Shown here in pieces: positions 9,118 to 18,877 of a DNA stretch of 64,000 bases. The stretch lies in the NCBI RefSeq assembly GCF_029963765.1, contig NZ_JALBYU010000012.1:109896-173895 (forward strand), given 5' to 3'. Position 1 is the first letter of the stretch; every line of letters begins with the position of its first letter. The translations under genes and the position numbers were made by a program. Source of the stretch: Pseudomonas sp. UYIF39 (GTDB lineage: Bacteria > Pseudomonadota > Gammaproteobacteria > Pseudomonadales > Pseudomonadaceae). Below the pieces are notes generated by a model. It saw only the letters and a program-made list of their open reading frames with translations. It searched no databases and was not told the origin of the DNA.

Positions 9118-9205
9118 GGAAAGCTCGGCAGACAGCAAAGAACGGTCAGACTAACGCAGGCTCATGACGCCCGGATATACGAAAAGTCCGAGCGTCGCGT
9201 ACGGT

Positions 9206-12200
9206 TTAGAAACGTCGCAAATCGAGAGTCATCGGCAGCTCGTCGTTCACTTCCACATTCGGTATAGGAAGTTTCCCAGGACTGTGTCCGATGCGGAAGA
9301 AACGCGCCATTCGCCGACTCTCCGCCTCATTGGCGTTCACCGGCAAGCTGTCGTAGTTGCGCCCGCCCGGATGGGCGACGTGGTACTGACAGCCACCCAG
9401 CGAGCGCTGCATCCAGGTGTCGAGCAGGTCGAACACCAGTGGCGCGTGGACCGGGATGGTCGGCTGCAGGCAGTTGGCCGGTTGCCAGGCGCGGAAACGC
9501 ACGCCAGCGACAAACTCGCCGACCCGCCCGGTGGGTTGCAATGGCACCGGGATGCCATTGCAGGTCAGAAGATAACGCTGCGGCGGCAGGCCCGTAAGTT
9601 TGACCTGCAAGCGCTCCAGCGACGAATCCACATAACGCACCGTGCCGCCGACCGCACCCTCCTCGCCCAGCACATGCCAGGGCTCCAGCGCCTGACGCAA
9701 TTCCAGCTCTATGCCACTGACGGCGTAATCGCCGACCTTGGGAAAACGGAACTCCAGATGCGCCGCGAACCACTCCGCACGCACGGGATAACCGGCGGCA
9801 TTGAGATCCGCGATGACGTCGGCGAAATCCTGTTCGATAAAGTGCGGCAACAGGAACCGGTCGTGTAATTCGGTGCCCCAGCGTGCCAGCTTCGCCGGCG
9901 CATAGGGCTCGCGCCAGAACCTCGCCACCAGCGCTCGCAACAACAACTGCTGAGCCAGGCTCATGCGCGCATGGGGCGGCATTTCAAAGGCTCGCAGCTC
10001 AAGCAATCCAAGGCGACCGGTAGCACCGTCCGGTGAATAAAGCTTGTCTATGCAGAACTCGGCACGGTGCGTGTTGCCCGTCACGTCGATCAGCAGGTTA
10101 CGCAGCAGCCGATCCACCAGCCACGGCGCGCACTCCTCGCCCGGTTCAGGCATCTGGGCAAAGGCGATTTCCAGTTCATACAACGCATCGTTGCGCGCTT
10201 CATCAACCCGTGGCGCCTGAGACGTCGGGCCGATGAACAATCCGGAAAACAGGTAGGACAAGGACGGGTGGTTATGCCAGTAGCTGATCAGGCTGCGCAG
10301 CAGATCGGGACGCCGTAAAAACGGTGAGTCAGCCGGTGTCGCGCCCCCCAGGACGAAATGGTTACCGCCACCGGTGCCGGTGTGCCGGCCGTCGATCATG
10401 AATTTTTCGGTGGTCAGTCGGGTCTGGCGCGCCTCTTCGTAAAGAAACTCGGTGCGCTCGACCAGCTCATCCCACGTGGCAGAAGGCTGCACGTTGACCT
10501 CGATCACACCCGGATCGGGCGTGATACGGAAGTTGCTCAGGCGCGGATCGCTCGGTGGCTCATAGCCTTCCAGCAACACCGGGCAATGCAACTCCTCGGC
10601 GGTGGCTTCGATGGCACAGACCAGCTCCAGGTAATCCTCGACCCGTTCCAGCGGCGGCATGAACAGGTACAACCGCCCTTCTCGCGCTTCCGCGCAGAAT
10701 GCTGTGCGGGTCAGCCAGTCGGCAGATTCGTCGATCTTTGGCGTGCGCTCATCAGCAACCGCAGGCTCGCCTTGGCTCTGAAGTTGTGCCGTGTCGGGCA
10801 GTGCGGGGAAATCCTGATTCGGGTCCACTGGATGAATGAACGGGTACTCCGCCGCTTTCACCCAAGGCTGCGAGCCGAGCGGCAAGCGATAGCCCAGCGG
10901 CGAATCCCCCGGCACCAGTCGGCAATGCTCATCGCGCAGATACCAGCGGCCGCTTTGCCACTGATCACCCTTGGCGGTGCGGGCCAGCGGCAGGACCTGA
11001 CCGATGAGTTTTTCCAGACCCTGGCTGAAGACTTTGCGCAGGCGTGCACGCTCCAAAGGCTCTTCAAGACGCGAGTCTTCGGCGCTGACGTTCTGCGGCA
11101 AAGTGCCTTCTCGCCAGAGGTAATAGAAATTGTCTTCGTAGGCCGGGAACACAAAACGTGTCGGAATTTTCAGGCGTTCGGCAACACTCGCCAGAAAGCG
11201 TCCGGCCAACTCGCCATTGGCACCGTAGTCTTGCTGCTCATCGGCAATCAACGCGCTGTTGTGCCAGATCGGCACTTCGTCGCGACGCCAGTAGCAGTTC
11301 AGCGACCAGCGCGGCAATTGCTCGCCGGGGTACCACTTGCCCTGACCGAAATGCACCAGACCATTGGGGGCGTAGTGCTCGCGCATGCGCTGGAACAGTT
11401 CGGCGGACAGACGCCGCTTGTCTGGCCCAAGTGCTGCAGTGTTCCACTCGGCCCCGTCCGGATCGTCGATGGAAACAAACGTTGGTTCGCCGCCCATGGT
11501 CAGGCGTACGTCACCCTCCAGCAGGTCGGCATCGATCTGCCGACCCAACGCCTGGATCGCCAGCCATTGGTCTTCGGTGTAGGGCTTCGTTACCCGTGGC
11601 GCTTCCCAAATCCGCTCCACGGACATTTCGTGGGTGAATTCGCACTCGCACGGTTCAACCAAGCCACTGATCGGTGCCGCAGAGCCCGGATCGGGGCTAC
11701 AGGCCAACGGAATGTGTCCTTCACCGGCAAACAGCCCTGACGTCGCGTCCAGGCCGATCCAGCCGGCACCGGGCAAATAGACCTCACACCAGGCGTGCAG
11801 GTCGGTGAAGTCCACGTCAGTGCCCGACGGACCGTCGAGGCTTTTGACGTCGGCAGTCAGTTGAATCAGGTAGCCGGAGACGAAACGCGCCGCCAGACCG
11901 AGGTTGCGCAGCAACTGCACCAGCAACCACGCGGAGTCGCGGCAGGAACCGGAGGCATGTTCGAGGGTATGTTCGGGCGTTTGCACGCCTGGCTCCATGC
12001 GGATCAGGTAGCCAATGTCTTCGCTCAGGCGCTGGTTGAGCGCGACGAGGAAATCCACACTGGGCAGTGGCGTGCGGTCGATGCCATCCAGATAGGCCTT
12101 GAACTTCGGTGTCAGGGGCAAGGTTTCCAGGTACGGCGCCAGCTCCTTGCGCTCATCCGCGGCGTAGGCGAACGGAATCTTTTCCGCGTAGGGCTCAAGG

Positions 12201-12481
12201 AAGAAATCGAACGGATTGAAGACTGCCATCTCCGCCAGCAGATCGACTTCGATCCGCAGCTCATCGGTTTTTTCCGGGAACACCAACCGCGCCAGGTAAT
12301 TGCCCTGGGGATCCTGCTGCCAGTTGATGAAGTGCTGCTCGGGCGACACTTTCAGCGCGTAGGACAGTATCCGTGTGCGACTGTGGGCAGCCGGGCGCAG
12401 GCGAACGATCTGCGGACCGAGCTCGACGGCGCGGTCGTAGCGGTAATGCGTGACGTGGTGCAATGCGACATGAATCGACAC
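9206..12481 (-). CDS. Transglutaminase-like protein with DUF2126 domain
   Basis: A 1091-residue protein. The N-terminal 290 or so residues form a transglutaminase-like domain with Cys180 (GSCRDSAW), His229 (DLHAW) and Asp245 (GLDATSG). The remaining 800 or so residues are DUF2126, a large domain related to carboxylate-amine ligases, containing GEPTFVSIDDPDG and the GGGNHFVLGG motif. The start is a GTG at 12481, chosen because AGGAGG lies six bases upstream; open frame continues further but lacks a ribosome site. It is the first gene of an operon with the ATP-grasp/alpha-E and second transglutaminase genes. The family is predicted to make or modify peptides; its reaction is unknown. Confidence 0.9.
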   Translation of the reverse strand: MSIHVALHHVTHYRYDRAVELGPQIVRLRPAAHSRTRILSYALKVSPEQHFINWQQDPQGNYLARLVFPEKTDELRIEVDLLAEMAVFNPFDFFLEPYAEKIPFAYAADERKELAPYLETLPLTPKFKAYLDGIDRTPLPSVDFLVALNQRLSEDIGYLIRMEPGVQTPEHTLEHASGSCRDSAWLLVQLLRNLGLAARFVSGYLIQLTADVKSLDGPSGTDVDFTDLHAWCEVYLPGAGWIGLDATSGLFAGEGHIPLACSPDPGSAAPISGLVEPCECEFTHEMSVERIWEAPRVTKPYTEDQWLAIQALGRQIDADLLEGDVRLTMGGEPTFVSIDDPDGAEWNTAALGPDKRRLSAELFQRMREHYAPNGLVHFGQGKWYPGEQLPRWSLNCYWRRDEVPIWHNSALIADEQQDYGANGELAGRFLASVAERLKIPTRFVFPAYEDNFYYLWREGTLPQNVSAEDSRLEEPLERARLRKVFSQGLEKLIGQVLPLARTAKGDQWQSGRWYLRDEHCRLVPGDSPLGYRLPLGSQPWVKAAEYPFIHPVDPNQDFPALPDTAQLQSQGEPAVADERTPKIDESADWLTRTAFCAEAREGRLYLFMPPLERVEDYLELVCAIEATAEELHCPVLLEGYEPPSDPRLSNFRITPDPGVIEVNVQPSATWDELVERTEFLYEEARQTRLTTEKFMIDGRHTGTGGGNHFVLGGATPADSPFLRRPDLLRSLISYWHNHPSLSYLFSGLFIGPTSQAPRVDEARNDALYELEIAFAQMPEPGEECAPWLVDRLLRNLLIDVTGNTHRAEFCIDKLYSPDGATGRLGLLELRAFEMPPHARMSLAQQLLLRALVARFWREPYAPAKLARWGTELHDRFLLPHFIEQDFADVIADLNAAGYPVRAEWFAAHLEFRFPKVGDYAVSGIELELRQALEPWHVLGEEGAVGGTVRYVDSSLERLQVKLTGLPPQRYLLTCNGIPVPLQPTGRVGEFVAGVRFRAWQPANCLQPTIPVHAPLVFDLLDTWMQRSLGGCQYHVAHPGGRNYDSLPVNANEAESRRMARFFRIGHSPGKLPIPNVEVNDELPMTLDLRRF

Positions 12482-12680
12482 GGCGTGCCTCCTGCGAGCC
12501 TTAAGCGTTATCGAAAGCGCGCAAGACTTATGCCATCCAGCAGCGCTGGCGCTTTCATAGATTTGCTCAGGGCAGTACAGCACCAAAATCGGGCAATGCG
12601 GGAATTTGGTTAGGGGCAGTTGCACGGAAATGTTGCGACCGGGAGCCGTCAGCCGGGATTTGCAGCGGCTGTTCCGGCCT

Positions 12681-12773
12681 CATCGCGAGCAAGCTCGCTC
12701 CCACAGTGATCTCTGTCGTTCACAAATTCTGCATTCACAGAAAAACCCTGTGGGAGCGAGCTTGCTCGCGAAG
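12681..12773. repeat. REP inverted pair
   Basis: CATCGCGAGCAAGCTCGCTC (12681) and the reverse-complement copy GTGGGAGCGAGCTTGCTCGC (12750) flank a 45-base spacer. This is a REP doublet (REPIN-like). It occupies the 400-base gap between the divergent ends of the DUF2126 gene and the YgiQ gene; apart from the terminator below I see nothing else there. Confidence 0.9.
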
Positions 12774-12836
12774 AGGCCAGTTGCCGCAACCTACCATCCG
12801 GCATTGACACAGGTTTTTGCTCTGCCCGAAACGCAA

Positions 12837-12860
12837 AACGCCAACCCGAAGGTTGGCGTT
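12837..12860 (-). terminator. Terminator of the YgiQ-like gene
   Basis: AACGCCAACC and GGTTGGCGTT form a perfect 10-bp stem with loop CGAA. On the minus strand it is followed by TTTTGCGTTT, just after the stop of the YgiQ-like gene. Confidence 0.85.
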
Positions 12861-12880
12861 CTGTTCAGAGCTAGCGAGGT

Positions 12881-15184
12881 TTAGCGCGGTACAACCGGCT
12901 TGCGCGCAGGCTTCGGTCCTTTGCCTTTGGCTGCGTCCTTGCGATCCTTGGCCGCCTGCTGGTTGCGGGCGAACGCCGCTGCCTTGGCCTGTTCACGCTT
13001 GTCCCACGGATTGCCGCCATCGCTGGCGCGCGGTGGCAAGCCAGTGTGCTGGGTCAGGATCTTGGTGGTCTTCTCACCAGCAACTTTGTGGCTGCCAGCC
13101 GGTGTCGAGTTCTTGCGACGGGCGCTCTGGTAGCTGTCGGTCGCCGGCTGGTGCAGCGGGATCAACTGGTTCTTGCCCGGCCCGATCAGGTCGGCGCGGC
13201 CCATGCGAGTCAGCGCTTCACGCAGCATCGGCCAGCCTTTCGGGTCGTGATAACGCAAGAACGCCTTGTGCAGACGACGCTGCTCTTCGCTCTTGACGAT
13301 GGTCACGGCGTCACTCTTGTAAGTGACTTTGCGCAGCGGATTCTTGCCCGAGTGGTACATCGCGGTGGCGGTGGCCATTGGCGACGGATAGAACGCTTGC
13401 ACCTGGTCGGCACGGAAGCCGTTGCCCTTGAGCCACAGGGCCAGGTTCATCATGTCTTCGTCGGTGGTGCCCGGGTGAGCGGCGATGAAGTACGGAATCA
13501 GGTACTGCTCTTTCCCGGCTTCCTTGGAGTACTTCTCGAACATGCGCTTGAACTTGTCATAGCTGCCGATGCCCGGTTTCATCATCTGGTTGAGCGGACC
13601 TTCCTCGGTGTGTTCCGGGGCGATCTTCAGGTAACCACCGACGTGGTGGGTCACCAGCTCTTTGACATATTCCGGCGACTCGACCGCGAGGTCGTAGCGC
13701 AAGCCGGAAGCAATCAGGATCTTCTTCACACCCGGCAAGGCACGGGCGCTGCGGTACAGCTGAATCAGCGACGAGTGATCGGTGTTCAGGTTCGGGCAAA
13801 TGCCCGGGAACACGCACGAAGGCTTGCGGCACGCGGATTCGATTTCCGGGGTCTTGCAGGCGATGCGGTACATGTTCGCGGTCGGGCCGCCGAGGTCGGA
13901 AATGACGCCGGTAAAGCCGGGGACCTTGTCGCGGATCTCTTCGATTTCGCGAATGATCGACTCTTCGGAACGGTTCTGGATGATCCGGCCTTCGTGCTCG
14001 GTGATCGAGCAGAACGTGCAGCCGCCGAAGCAGCCACGCATGATGTTCACCGAGAAGCGGATCATGTCGTAGGCAGGGATTTTTTCCTTGCCATACACCG
14101 GGTGCGGAATGCGCGCATAGGGCATGCCGAACACGTAGTCCATTTCTTCGGTGGTCATCGGAATCGGCGGCGGGTTGAACCAGACGTCGACTTCGCCGTG
14201 CTTCTGCACCAGCGCACGGGCGTTGCCCGGGTTGGTTTCCAGGTGAAGTACGCGGTTGGCGTGAGCGTAAAGCACCGCGTCACCACGGACTTTCTCGACC
14301 GACGGCAAACGAATTACGGTCTTGTCACGGGTCATTTTCGGGCTGGCCAGGATCTGCACGACCTTGGCTTCGCTCGGATCTTCCTCTGGACCCTTTTCCT
14401 GCTCGATAGCGCAGGCTTGGGTGTCCTGGGTATTTACGTACGGGTTGATGATCTTGTCGATCTTGCCCGGACGGTCGATGCGCGTGGAATCGACTTCGTA
14501 CCAGTCTTTCGGCGTGTCGCGACGGATGAACGCAGTGCCGCGCACGTCGGTGATGTCTTCGATCTTGTGACCGTAGGACAGACGCTGAGCGACTTCGACG
14601 ATCGCACGCTCGGCGTTGCCGTAGAGCAGGATGTCGGCGCAGGCGTCGATCAGGATCGAGTTGCGAACACGGTCCTGCCAGTAATCGTAGTGAGCGATAC
14701 GGCGCAGGGACGCTTCGATGCCGCCAAGAACGATCGGCACGTTCTTGTAGGCTTCCTTGCAACGCTGGCTGTAAACCAGGCTCGCGCGGTCCGGACGTTT
14801 GCCCGCCAGGCCACCAGGGGTGTAGGCGTCATCGGAACGAATTTTTTTGTCGGCGGTGTAACGGTTGATCATCGAGTCCATGTTGCCGGCCGCGACGCCG
14901 AAGAACAGATTCGGCTCGCCGAGTTTCATGAAGTCGTCTTTGGACTGCCAGTTTGGCTGGGCAATGATCCCGACGCGGAAGCCTTGCGACTCCAGCAGCC
15001 GGCCGATGATTGCCATGCCGAACGACGGATGGTCAACGTACGCATCACCGGTGACGATGATGATGTCGCATGAATCCCAGCCAAGCTGATCCATCTCCTC
15101 CCTGCTCATCGGCAGGAATGGCGCTGGACCGAAACATTCGGCCCAGTACTTGGGATAGTCAAATAACGGCTTGGCTGTTTGCAT
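12881..15184 (-). CDS. YgiQ-family radical SAM protein
   Basis: A 767-residue protein of the YgiQ family (UPF0313), with an N-terminal B12-binding-like region, a radical SAM core and a C-terminal DUF3362 region with a basic, Pro/Lys-rich tail. The iron-sulfur motif CFGGCTFC is near residue 384. Family function is unknown; radical SAM enzymes use a [4Fe-4S] cluster and SAM for radical chemistry. The ATG at 15184 (MQTAKPLFDYPKYW) is the conserved start. It lies downstream of dnaB in the same direction, with about 100 bases between. The gene order is syntenic with P. aeruginosa except that no alanine racemase gene is present between them. Confidence 0.92.
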   Translation of the reverse strand: MQTAKPLFDYPKYWAECFGPAPFLPMSREEMDQLGWDSCDIIIVTGDAYVDHPSFGMAIIGRLLESQGFRVGIIAQPNWQSKDDFMKLGEPNLFFGVAAGNMDSMINRYTADKKIRSDDAYTPGGLAGKRPDRASLVYSQRCKEAYKNVPIVLGGIEASLRRIAHYDYWQDRVRNSILIDACADILLYGNAERAIVEVAQRLSYGHKIEDITDVRGTAFIRRDTPKDWYEVDSTRIDRPGKIDKIINPYVNTQDTQACAIEQEKGPEEDPSEAKVVQILASPKMTRDKTVIRLPSVEKVRGDAVLYAHANRVLHLETNPGNARALVQKHGEVDVWFNPPPIPMTTEEMDYVFGMPYARIPHPVYGKEKIPAYDMIRFSVNIMRGCFGGCTFCSITEHEGRIIQNRSEESIIREIEEIRDKVPGFTGVISDLGGPTANMYRIACKTPEIESACRKPSCVFPGICPNLNTDHSSLIQLYRSARALPGVKKILIASGLRYDLAVESPEYVKELVTHHVGGYLKIAPEHTEEGPLNQMMKPGIGSYDKFKRMFEKYSKEAGKEQYLIPYFIAAHPGTTDEDMMNLALWLKGNGFRADQVQAFYPSPMATATAMYHSGKNPLRKVTYKSDAVTIVKSEEQRRLHKAFLRYHDPKGWPMLREALTRMGRADLIGPGKNQLIPLHQPATDSYQSARRKNSTPAGSHKVAGEKTTKILTQHTGLPPRASDGGNPWDKREQAKAAAFARNQQAAKDRKDAAKGKGPKPARKPVVPR

Positions 15185-15285
15185 GACGATGACCGGTGTT
15201 GAGATGAAAAATCGCGGGCGCGGAATATAGCACAAAAAATAACCAATTCCGACCGCTATGGTAGGAAATTGAAACCCTCGGCAAC

Positions 15286-16680
15286 TTACTCGTCGTCGAA
15301 GTTGTAGCTGCCCGGCGCCAGGTTTTCGAAGCGGGTGTACTTACCGATGAACGCCAGTCGCGACGTGCCGATCGGGCCGTTCCGCTGCTTGCCGATGATG
15401 ATCTCGGCGATGCCTTTGTGTTCGGTTTCCGGGTGATACACCTCGTCCCGGTACACGAACATGATGACGTCGGCATCCTGCTCGATCGCTCCGGATTCCC
15501 GCAAGTCGGAGTTGATCGGGCGCTTGTTGGGACGTTGCTCCAGGGAGCGGTTGAGCTGCGACAGCGCCACCACCGGGCAGTTGAACTCCTTGGCCAAGGC
15601 TTTCAAGGAACGGGAGATTTCAGAAATCTCGTTGGTCCGGTTGTCACCGCCCGAACCCGGGATCTGCATCAATTGCAGGTAGTCGATCATGATCAGGGCG
15701 ACATCGCCGTGCTCACGCACCAGGCGCCGGGTCCGTGCGCGCATTTCCGACGGGCTGATACCGGCCGTATCGTCGATGAACAGCTTGCGATCGTTGAGCA
15801 AGTTGACCGCCGATGTCAGGCGCGGCCAATCGTCGTCTTCCAGGCGACCGGCACGAACCTTGGTCTGGTCGATACGGCCGAGGGACGACAACATACGCAT
15901 GATCAGCGATTCGCCTGGCATCTCCAGCGAGTAGACCAGTACGCACTTGTCGCTGCGCAATACGGCGTTTTCCACCAGGTTCATCGCAAAGGTGGTTTTA
16001 CCCATGGATGGACGGCCGGCGACGATGATCAGGTCAGACGGCTGCAGGCCACTGGTCATTCCGTCGAGGTCGGTATAACCGGTGGACAGGCCGGTAATGG
16101 CGTTGTCAGTGTTGAACAAGGTGTCGATGCGGTCGATGGCCTTGGTCAGCAGGTCATTTACGCTCACCGGGCCGCCGGTTTTTGGCCGGGCCTCGGCGAT
16201 CTGGAAAATCTGCCGTTCGGCTTCGTCGAGAATCTCTTCAGCCGAGCGCCCTTCCGGGTTGAAGGCGCTGTCGGCGATTTCGGTGGCAATGCCGATCAGT
16301 TGGCGCAAGGTCGCCCGCGCGCGAACGATCTGCGCATAGGCCTTGATGTTGGCGACGGACGGCGTGTTTTTTGCCAGTTCGCCGAGGTATCCGAGACCGC
16401 CGACTTGCGAGGTCTGACCTTCTTTGTCCAATTGCTCGGCCAGGGTCACGACGTCGATCGGCGAGTTCATGTCCGCCAGTTTGGCGATCGCACGGAAGAT
16501 CAGGCGGTGGTCATGTCGATAGAAATCGCCGTCCGAGACCTGATCAAGCACGCGCTCCCAGGCGTTGTTGTCCAGCATCAAACCACCGAGCACGGCCTGT
16601 TCGGCCTCGATGGAATGCGGCGGCACCTTCAGGGCAGCGGTTTGCAGATCGTATTGCTCGGGTGCGGAGATATCGTTCAT
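15286..16680 (-). CDS. dnaB: Replicative DNA helicase DnaB
   Basis: A hexameric 5'-3' helicase that unwinds DNA at the replication fork and recruits primase. It has 464 residues, the usual length. The N-terminal domain (about 20-120) interacts with primase, followed by a linker and the RecA-like ATPase core with Walker A GRPSMGKT (residues 222-229) and Walker B LIMIDYLQLM. No intein is present. The ATG at 16680 gives MNDISAPEQYDL. It lies downstream of rplI in the ribosomal protein cluster. Confidence 0.98.
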   Translation of the reverse strand: MNDISAPEQYDLQTAALKVPPHSIEAEQAVLGGLMLDNNAWERVLDQVSDGDFYRHDHRLIFRAIAKLADMNSPIDVVTLAEQLDKEGQTSQVGGLGYLGELAKNTPSVANIKAYAQIVRARATLRQLIGIATEIADSAFNPEGRSAEEILDEAERQIFQIAEARPKTGGPVSVNDLLTKAIDRIDTLFNTDNAITGLSTGYTDLDGMTSGLQPSDLIIVAGRPSMGKTTFAMNLVENAVLRSDKCVLVYSLEMPGESLIMRMLSSLGRIDQTKVRAGRLEDDDWPRLTSAVNLLNDRKLFIDDTAGISPSEMRARTRRLVREHGDVALIMIDYLQLMQIPGSGGDNRTNEISEISRSLKALAKEFNCPVVALSQLNRSLEQRPNKRPINSDLRESGAIEQDADVIMFVYRDEVYHPETEHKGIAEIIIGKQRNGPIGTSRLAFIGKYTRFENLAPGSYNFDDE

Positions 16681-16725
16681 GGCCACTTGAATAGTTGTGA
16701 AAATCAGGAACTGCAGAAAGACAAA

Positions 16726-16754
16726 GGGCACGACCTGTAAACAGGATCGTGCCC
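16726..16754 (-). terminator. Terminator between rplI and dnaB
   Basis: GGGCACGACCTGT and ACAGGATCGTGCCC pair with one bulged base. On the minus strand it is followed by TTTGTCTTTCT. It lies just after rplI and upstream of dnaB. Confidence 0.7.
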
Positions 16755-16799
16755 GATGTTACCGGCAAGTACCCGAGGGTACCAGCCGACAAGTGCTGC

Positions 16800-17246
16800 T
16801 TAAGCTGCTACCACGACAACGCGTACGGTGGCTTCAACTTCGGCGTGCAGGTGCACGGCTACGTCGAATTCGCCTACGTTGCGGATAGTGCCGTTCGGCA
16901 GACGAACTTCGCTTTTTGCAACTTCAACGCCAGAGGCGGTCAGTGCATCAGCGATGTCGTGAGTACCGATCGAACCGAACAGCTTGCCTTCGTCGCCAGC
17001 GGTGGCAGTGATAGTCACTTCCAGCTCAGCCAGTTGGGCGGCACGGCTTTCAGCCGAAGTTTTACGATCTGCTGCGGCTTTTTCCAGCTCAGCGCGACGC
17101 TCTTCGAACGCAGCCAGGTTGGCAGCGGTCGCAGCGGTAGCTTTGCCGTAAGGCAGCAGGTAGTTACGACCGTAACCAGCCTTAACGTTCACTTTGTCAC
17201 CCAGGTTGCCCAGGTTGGTGACTTTTTCCAGAAGGATCAGTTGCAT
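16800..17246 (-). CDS. rplI: 50S ribosomal protein L9
   Basis: A structural protein of the large ribosomal subunit that binds 23S rRNA near the L1 stalk. The 148 residues match the family length; the N-terminal MQLILLEKVTNLGNLGDKV and the GYGRNYLLPYGKA segment are diagnostic, joined by a long charged helix to the C-terminal domain. It is the last ribosomal gene of the rpsF operon, 19 bases after the DUF2232 gene. Confidence 0.98.
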   Translation of the reverse strand: MQLILLEKVTNLGNLGDKVNVKAGYGRNYLLPYGKATAATAANLAAFEERRAELEKAAADRKTSAESRAAQLAELEVTITATAGDEGKLFGSIGTHDIADALTASGVEVAKSEVRLPNGTIRNVGEFDVAVHLHAEVEATVRVVVVAA

Positions 17247-17265
17247 GTGAAAATCCTCTTAACTT

Positions 17266-18159
17266 TTAACCTTCACCGTTCGCGCTATCGACGTCTTTCG
17301 GCGTCGAACGACCGCGAAAATCAATCAGGCTGTCGACGATGGCCAAGACCACCAGCAACGGATAGATCAGCTGCATGAACAGCAACAGCGTGACGTACAA
17401 CCCCACCAGCCAGAACCTGGCCAGTCGCTTTTGCGCCACCAGCCCGTGAATCAGGGCCAGCCCGGCGAACACCAGCGGTACACTGCACAACGGCGTCAAC
17501 ATGGCCATCTGCGGACCGATATTCGGCCCCAGAAGCATGAACGCCAGCAGTAACATCGCCAGCCCCAGCGGGAATCGGATGGCGCGAAACTCGCGACCAA
17601 AACCACCCGGGTTGTACAACAACGCCTGCCAGTAGCGCCCGACAAGCAGGCTCAGCACACTGACGATTTGCAACAAGGCCGCAATCAGGCCGGTCAGGAC
17701 CGGTGCGATCAGGGACGCAAAATGCGCTTGCTCGTCTACCGACAACTTCTGGTAGACATCACCGAGTAGCGACGGCATGACTTTTATCAAAGCCTGCGCC
17801 AGCATCTCGATTTGGGGACCAAAAGCCGTCCCCAGCACCACCGAAAACACCACTCCCATCGCTATGCTGACCAGCAGCACGCGGTTCCAGGACTCGCTTG
17901 CGCGCAAAACCAACGCAAGGCTCCAAGACCCCAGCAGCACCATAAGTGCCCGTGGGTCATCGGAGTAAAGCCACCAGATCAACGCCGGCAGCAGTCCCAG
18001 AGCAAGAACACCAACGGCGTCCTTCAATCCGCGCCGCAGGAGCACAAGGCAACCCGCGGCAGCACCCAACCAATACAACAACGGCAATGTTGCGCATCCG
18101 GCCACTACGAGAGTGGCCTGCATACGGCCGCGCATGATGAACTCAGCTAAGGCACGCAT
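17266..18159 (-). CDS. DUF2232 membrane protein
   Basis: A 297-residue multi-pass inner membrane protein with about eight hydrophobic segments and no signal peptide. It belongs to the YybS-like DUF2232 family that is conserved between rpsR and rplI in Pseudomonas. Its function is unknown. The position inside the ribosomal protein operon means it is co-expressed with S6, S18 and L9. Confidence 0.9.
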   Translation of the reverse strand: MRALAEFIMRGRMQATLVVAGCATLPLLYWLGAAAGCLVLLRRGLKDAVGVLALGLLPALIWWLYSDDPRALMVLLGSWSLALVLRASESWNRVLLVSIAMGVVFSVVLGTAFGPQIEMLAQALIKVMPSLLGDVYQKLSVDEQAHFASLIAPVLTGLIAALLQIVSVLSLLVGRYWQALLYNPGGFGREFRAIRFPLGLAMLLLAFMLLGPNIGPQMAMLTPLCSVPLVFAGLALIHGLVAQKRLARFWLVGLYVTLLLFMQLIYPLLVVLAIVDSLIDFRGRSTPKDVDSANGEG

Positions 18160-18195
18160 GCTTTCAATCCTTTGCTACGTGTCGACTGCCCGGTC

Positions 18196-18426
18196 TCAGC
18201 GGCCGTGGCTGTCGGTGTAGGCCAGCAGGGCCAGGAAGCGGGCGCGCTTGATAGCGGTGGCCAGCTGACGCTGATAACGTGCTTTGGTACCGGTGATGCG
18301 GCTTGGAACGATTTTGCCGGTCTCGGATACATAAGCTTTCAGAGTGTTGAGATCTTTGTAATCGATCTCTTTCACGTCTTCAGCGGTGAAGCGGCAGAAT
18401 TTACGACGACGGAAGAAACGTGCCAT
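18196..18426 (-). CDS. rpsR: 30S ribosomal protein S18
   Basis: A 76-residue protein that binds the 30S platform as a heterodimer with S6. The motif FCRFTAE, the [22 protein letters not shown] stretch (only its first part quoted in other families) and the [10 protein letters not shown] helix are typical. It lies 28 bases after rpsF. Confidence 0.98.
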
Positions 18427-18454
18427 GTAATAGGCTCCTCAAAAGGTCCGTGGA

Positions 18455-18877
18455 TTACTCGTCAGCGTTATCGCTGTTGTCGCTGTCATCACTGTCAGCG
18501 CTTTCAGCGCCTTCGTGCTCAGGACGGTCGCGACGCTCACGGCGCTCACTGCGGTTTTCTTCAGCCTTGAGCATCTCGGATTGGCCGATAACGGCTTCTT
18601 CGCGACGGATGACCAGGTTACGGATCACTGCATCGTTGTAGCGGAAGTTGTCTTCCAGCTCGGCCAGGGCCTTGCCAGTGCACTCAACGTTCAGCATCAC
18701 GTAGTGAGCCTTGTGAACATTGTTGATTGCGTAGGCCAGTTGACGACGGCCCCAATCTTCCAGACGGTGGATTTTGCCGCCGTCTTCTTCGATCAGCTTG
18801 GTGTAACGCTCTACCATGCCGCCGACTTGCTCGCTTTGATCCGGGTGGACCAAAAAGATGATTTCGTAATGACGCAT
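18455..18877 (-). CDS. rpsF: 30S ribosomal protein S6
   Basis: A 140-residue protein of the 30S platform and partner of S18. MRHYEIIFLVHPDQSEQV and the GRRQLAYAI segment identify it; the C-terminal tail is acidic and Asp/Ser-rich as in other gamma-proteobacteria. It is the first gene of rpsF-rpsR-DUF2232-rplI. The promoter at 18996-19024 leaves a leader of about 110 bases. A short CCGCT/AGCGG hairpin (18904-18917) near the ribosome site could be part of an S6:S18 autoregulatory site, which is known in many bacteria; I cannot confirm the consensus here. Confidence 0.98.
   Translation of the reverse strand: MRHYEIIFLVHPDQSEQVGGMVERYTKLIEEDGGKIHRLEDWGRRQLAYAINNVHKAHYVMLNVECTGKALAELEDNFRYNDAVIRNLVIRREEAVIGQSEMLKAEENRSERRERRDRPEHEGAESADSDDSDNSDNADE

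Noticed and set aside
10358..11740. Long plus-strand open frame opposite the DUF2126 gene
   Set aside because: It is antisense to a well-supported gene; long opposite frames are expected at this GC content and no ribosome site or known domain is seen.
12681..12773. REP pairs as a CRISPR array
   Set aside because: Copies are inverted pairs, not regularly spaced direct repeats, and no cas genes are present.
13046..15073. Long open frame opposite the YgiQ-like gene
   Set aside because: Antisense shadow of a conserved radical SAM protein.
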